A stretch of 7,612 nt of DNA from Chloroflexota bacterium (GTDB taxonomy: Bacteria > Chloroflexota > Anaerolineae > J102), in NCBI GenBank assembly GCA_024276255.1, contig JAJRXO010000051.1, positions 1 to 7,612 of the forward strand, in the 5' to 3' direction. Under the pieces are notes generated by a model, which saw only the letters and a program-made list of their open reading frames with translations, made no database searches and was not told the DNA's origin. Within the stretch, counting starts at the first letter, position 1, and every line of letters starts with the position of its first letter. Position numbers and translations under genes: made by a program. Of the stretch, positions 5,912-7,612 are shown in pieces.

Positions 5912-7612
5912 GAGCGAATCGACACGGAAGGAGTGGATAAACTGTCGGGATGTTGTTCAAGCTGGCAGGGCACAGTCACCTGTACGCGTGTACCCCGATT
6001 CGGTTGGGAGATGATCTCCAGGCAGGCGCCCACTGCCGCGGCCCGCTCCGACATACTCAGCAAACCCAACTGCGAACGCATGGCTGCCTGACGGGCATTG
6101 ACGTTGAAGCCGGTGCCATCGTCGCTCACACACAGGCAAACTTCGTTCTCGCTGAAACGCAGAAGCACGCAGGCAGACTCACTTCCTGCATGCTTGACCA
6201 CGTTGGCCAGGGCCTCCTGACCAATGCGGAACAGCGCCAACTCCTGCGCAGTAGACAGCCGTACCGGCTCTCCCTGCACTTCGAACTTAAGGCGCAGATG
6301 GGAATGTGTTTCCAGCTCCTGCACATGGTTGCGCATCGCGGTCACCAGGCCGTTGCTTTCCAGCAGTGGAGGATGGAGATCATAGATCACGCGGCGCATC
6401 TCTTCCTTGACTTCCTTGAGCACGCGCTGAGCCTCTTCGATGTGGCGTCTGATATCGGCGGCGTCTTCGGGCAGGCGCACACGAGCCGCCTGCAATTCAA
6501 ACAACGCCCCCATCAACCATTGGCTGACGCCATCATGAATGCCCTTGGCAATGCGGCCGCGCTCCTCTTCCTGGATCTGCACGTTGCGATTGAGCACCTG
6601 GCGCAGGGTGACGGCGTATTCGGCCCGCTCAGCACTGACGGCTTCCAATTCGGCGGTCCGCTGTCGCACCCGTTCTTCCAGCGCCTCATTCATCTCTGTC
6701 AATTCCTGATATAGGCGTGCGTTTTCGATGGCGATGCCGGCATAGGCGGTCAACATACTCAGCACCTGTTCATCTTCATCGGTGAAAGCAGCGCCATGTC
6801 GCTTGTTGGTGAGATAAAGACCGCCAATACTTTTGTTACGCACGCGAATAGGAATGCCCAGGAAGTTTTGCATAAAGGGATGATTCGGTGGAAAACCCAC
6901 GGCCGTGGGATGTTGGTGCAGATCATCTGCGCGGATCGGCCCTTCCGATTGTAATAACAACCCCAACAAACCCTCACCCACGGGTGCGGAGATGTGATCA
7001 TTCTGTACTTTCAGCGAAGGTGGCGAAACAATAAAACGCGGGGTTGCCCCCTCCTCGCGGCGGGGCACAAGCACGGCCGCGTACTCGGCATCACCAAGTG
7101 TGAGCGCCAGATCGGCAATCGTTTGCAGCACCCGATCGATGCGCAGATCCCCCACCACACTCTGACTGGCCTCATTGAGGGCCCATAGCTGGGCCGTGCG
7201 TTCGGCCACCCGCTCCTCCAGATGCTGATAACTATCGCGCAAACGGTCGGCCATGAGATTGAACTCGCGGGCCAGCTCGCCCACCTCATCCCGCCGACTG
7301 ATATCCAGGCGATAACCCAGGTCCCCCCGGCCGAGACGTGCCGCGCCCTCACGCAGGGCCACCAACGGCCGCGTGATGTAATCGGGAAACAGCCATACGA
7401 ACAACAATCCCAGCATAAATGCGATCAATGTGCTGCCGATCAGCAGTGTGCTGGCCGTGTCATGCGCGCTCTCGCCCGCGGCCACCGTCTTTTCCATCTC
7501 CTTGAACACCACTTCATGCAATGCTTCCAGGCGCTGGAAGATGTCTTCCGCATCTGTGGTGATGCGCCGGGCGAGGACATCGGCGCCCTCCTTCTGAGGA
7601 TTGGTTAGCAGA
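5908..7612 (-). CDS. Membrane sensor histidine kinase (HAMP, GAF, HisKA_3, HATPase), N-terminus cut by window edge
   Basis: The frame stays open to the window edge, giving 567 visible residues (numbered here from the edge, first codon at 7611). A TTG at 7521 is therefore not the real start. The order is: an extracytoplasmic helical end (1-54), a TM segment (about 55-76), HAMP (about 77-130), a short coiled coil (EERVAERTAQL), a GAF domain (about 155-300), a second coiled coil, and a HisKA_3 dimerisation domain with phospho-accepting His359 (KGIHDGVSQW). The ATPase domain follows, with Asn470 (N box), DDGTGF (497-502, G1) and GLLSMSERA (G2). The GAF holds His244 and Tyr266 in the arrangement of the DosS/DosT heme GAF, suggesting heme binding, though similar GAF domains without heme exist. 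It probably phosphorylates the overlapping response regulator. At least one more TM helix should lie outside the window. Confidence 0.95.
   Translation of the reverse strand, partial: LLTNPQKEGADVLARRITTDAEDIFQRLEALHEVVFKEMEKTVAAGESAHDTASTLLIGSTLIAFMLGLLFVWLFPDYITRPLVALREGAARLGRGDLGYRLDISRRDEVGELAREFNLMADRLRDSYQHLEERVAERTAQLWALNEASQSVVGDLRIDRVLQTIADLALTLGDAEYAAVLVPRREEGATPRFIVSPPSLKVQNDHISAPVGEGLLGLLLQSEGPIRADDLHQHPTAVGFPPNHPFMQNFLGIPIRVRNKSIGGLYLTNKRHGAAFTDEDEQVLSMLTAYAGIAIENARLYQELTEMNEALEERVRQRTAELEAVSAERAEYAVTLRQVLNRNVQIQEEERGRIAKGIHDGVSQWLMGALFELQAARVRLPEDAADIRRHIEEAQRVLKEVKEEMRRVIYDLHPPLLESNGLVTAMRNHVQELETHSHLRLKFEVQGEPVRLSTAQELALFRIGQEALANVVKHAGSESACVLLRFSENEVCLCVSDDGTGFNVNARQAAMRSQLGLLSMSERAAAVGACLEIISQPNRGTRVQVTVPCQLEQHPDSLSTPSVSIRS

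Noticed and set aside
5950..6714. Long plus-strand open frame (254 codons) opposite the histidine kinase
   Set aside because: It is a shadow of a clear kinase with H, N and G boxes. No domain or SD is visible in the plus-strand frame.
7519..7521. TTG as start codon of the histidine kinase
   Set aside because: The frame stays open upstream to the window edge with sensible helical protein sequence. Starting here would leave only a stub before the TM segment, so the gene is simply truncated by the window.
1..7612. CRISPR arrays, tRNA/rRNA genes, insertion sequences or attachment sites
   Set aside because: None seen on either strand by eye. The only repeats are coding repeats within the tetraheme lipoprotein gene.

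Overview
The window most likely comes from a bacterium of the Chloroflexota (Anaerolineae- or Caldilinea-like). This is an inference from style: moderately GC-rich DNA, strong AGGAGG ribosome-binding sites, and a lipoprotein with a long Pro-Thr-Lys-Ala linker behind an LAAC lipobox, which is common in that phylum. No sequence comparison could be run. All seven genes I can support lie on the minus strand, so transcription runs from high to low coordinates.

Upstream half (7612 to about 5183): a two-component system. A membrane-bound histidine kinase, cut by the window edge, has an extracytoplasmic helix, one visible TM segment, HAMP, GAF, HisKA_3 and HATPase regions. It overlaps by four bases (ATGA) with a NarL/FixJ-type response regulator. 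The kinase GAF domain carries a histidine and a tyrosine spaced as in the heme GAF of mycobacterial DosS/DosT, so it may sense gas or redox state. A perfect 10-bp stem hairpin followed by a short T-rich run closes this unit.

Downstream half (about 5123 to 1): an apparent electron-transfer operon. In order of transcription it encodes a small coiled-coil protein of unknown role, a tetraheme c-type lipoprotein built by internal duplication, a membrane-anchored or secreted diheme cytochrome c, a Tat-exported molybdopterin oxidoreductase-family catalytic subunit, and a four-cluster type iron-sulfur subunit cut by the window edge. Tight junctions tie these together: a stop codon overlapping the next ribosome-binding site, a TAATG overlap, and another stop/SD overlap. 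The exception is an 80-bp gap before the diheme gene, which holds a perfect 12-bp hairpin with a UNCG-type loop.

Taken together, the window looks like a regulated extracytoplasmic respiratory module. Six c-type hemes outside the membrane would pass electrons to or from a molybdopterin/Fe-S pair, which in related systems (Psr, Phs, Ttr, Qrc, alternative complex III) is joined to an NrfD/PsrC-type quinone-interacting membrane subunit. Such a gene would be expected just below position 1. The substrate cannot be assigned. The usual Cys/SeCys molybdenum ligand position appears to be occupied by Asn within an Asp-Ser-Leu-Asn stretch, so the enzyme may be a non-classical or even molybdenum-free member of the family.
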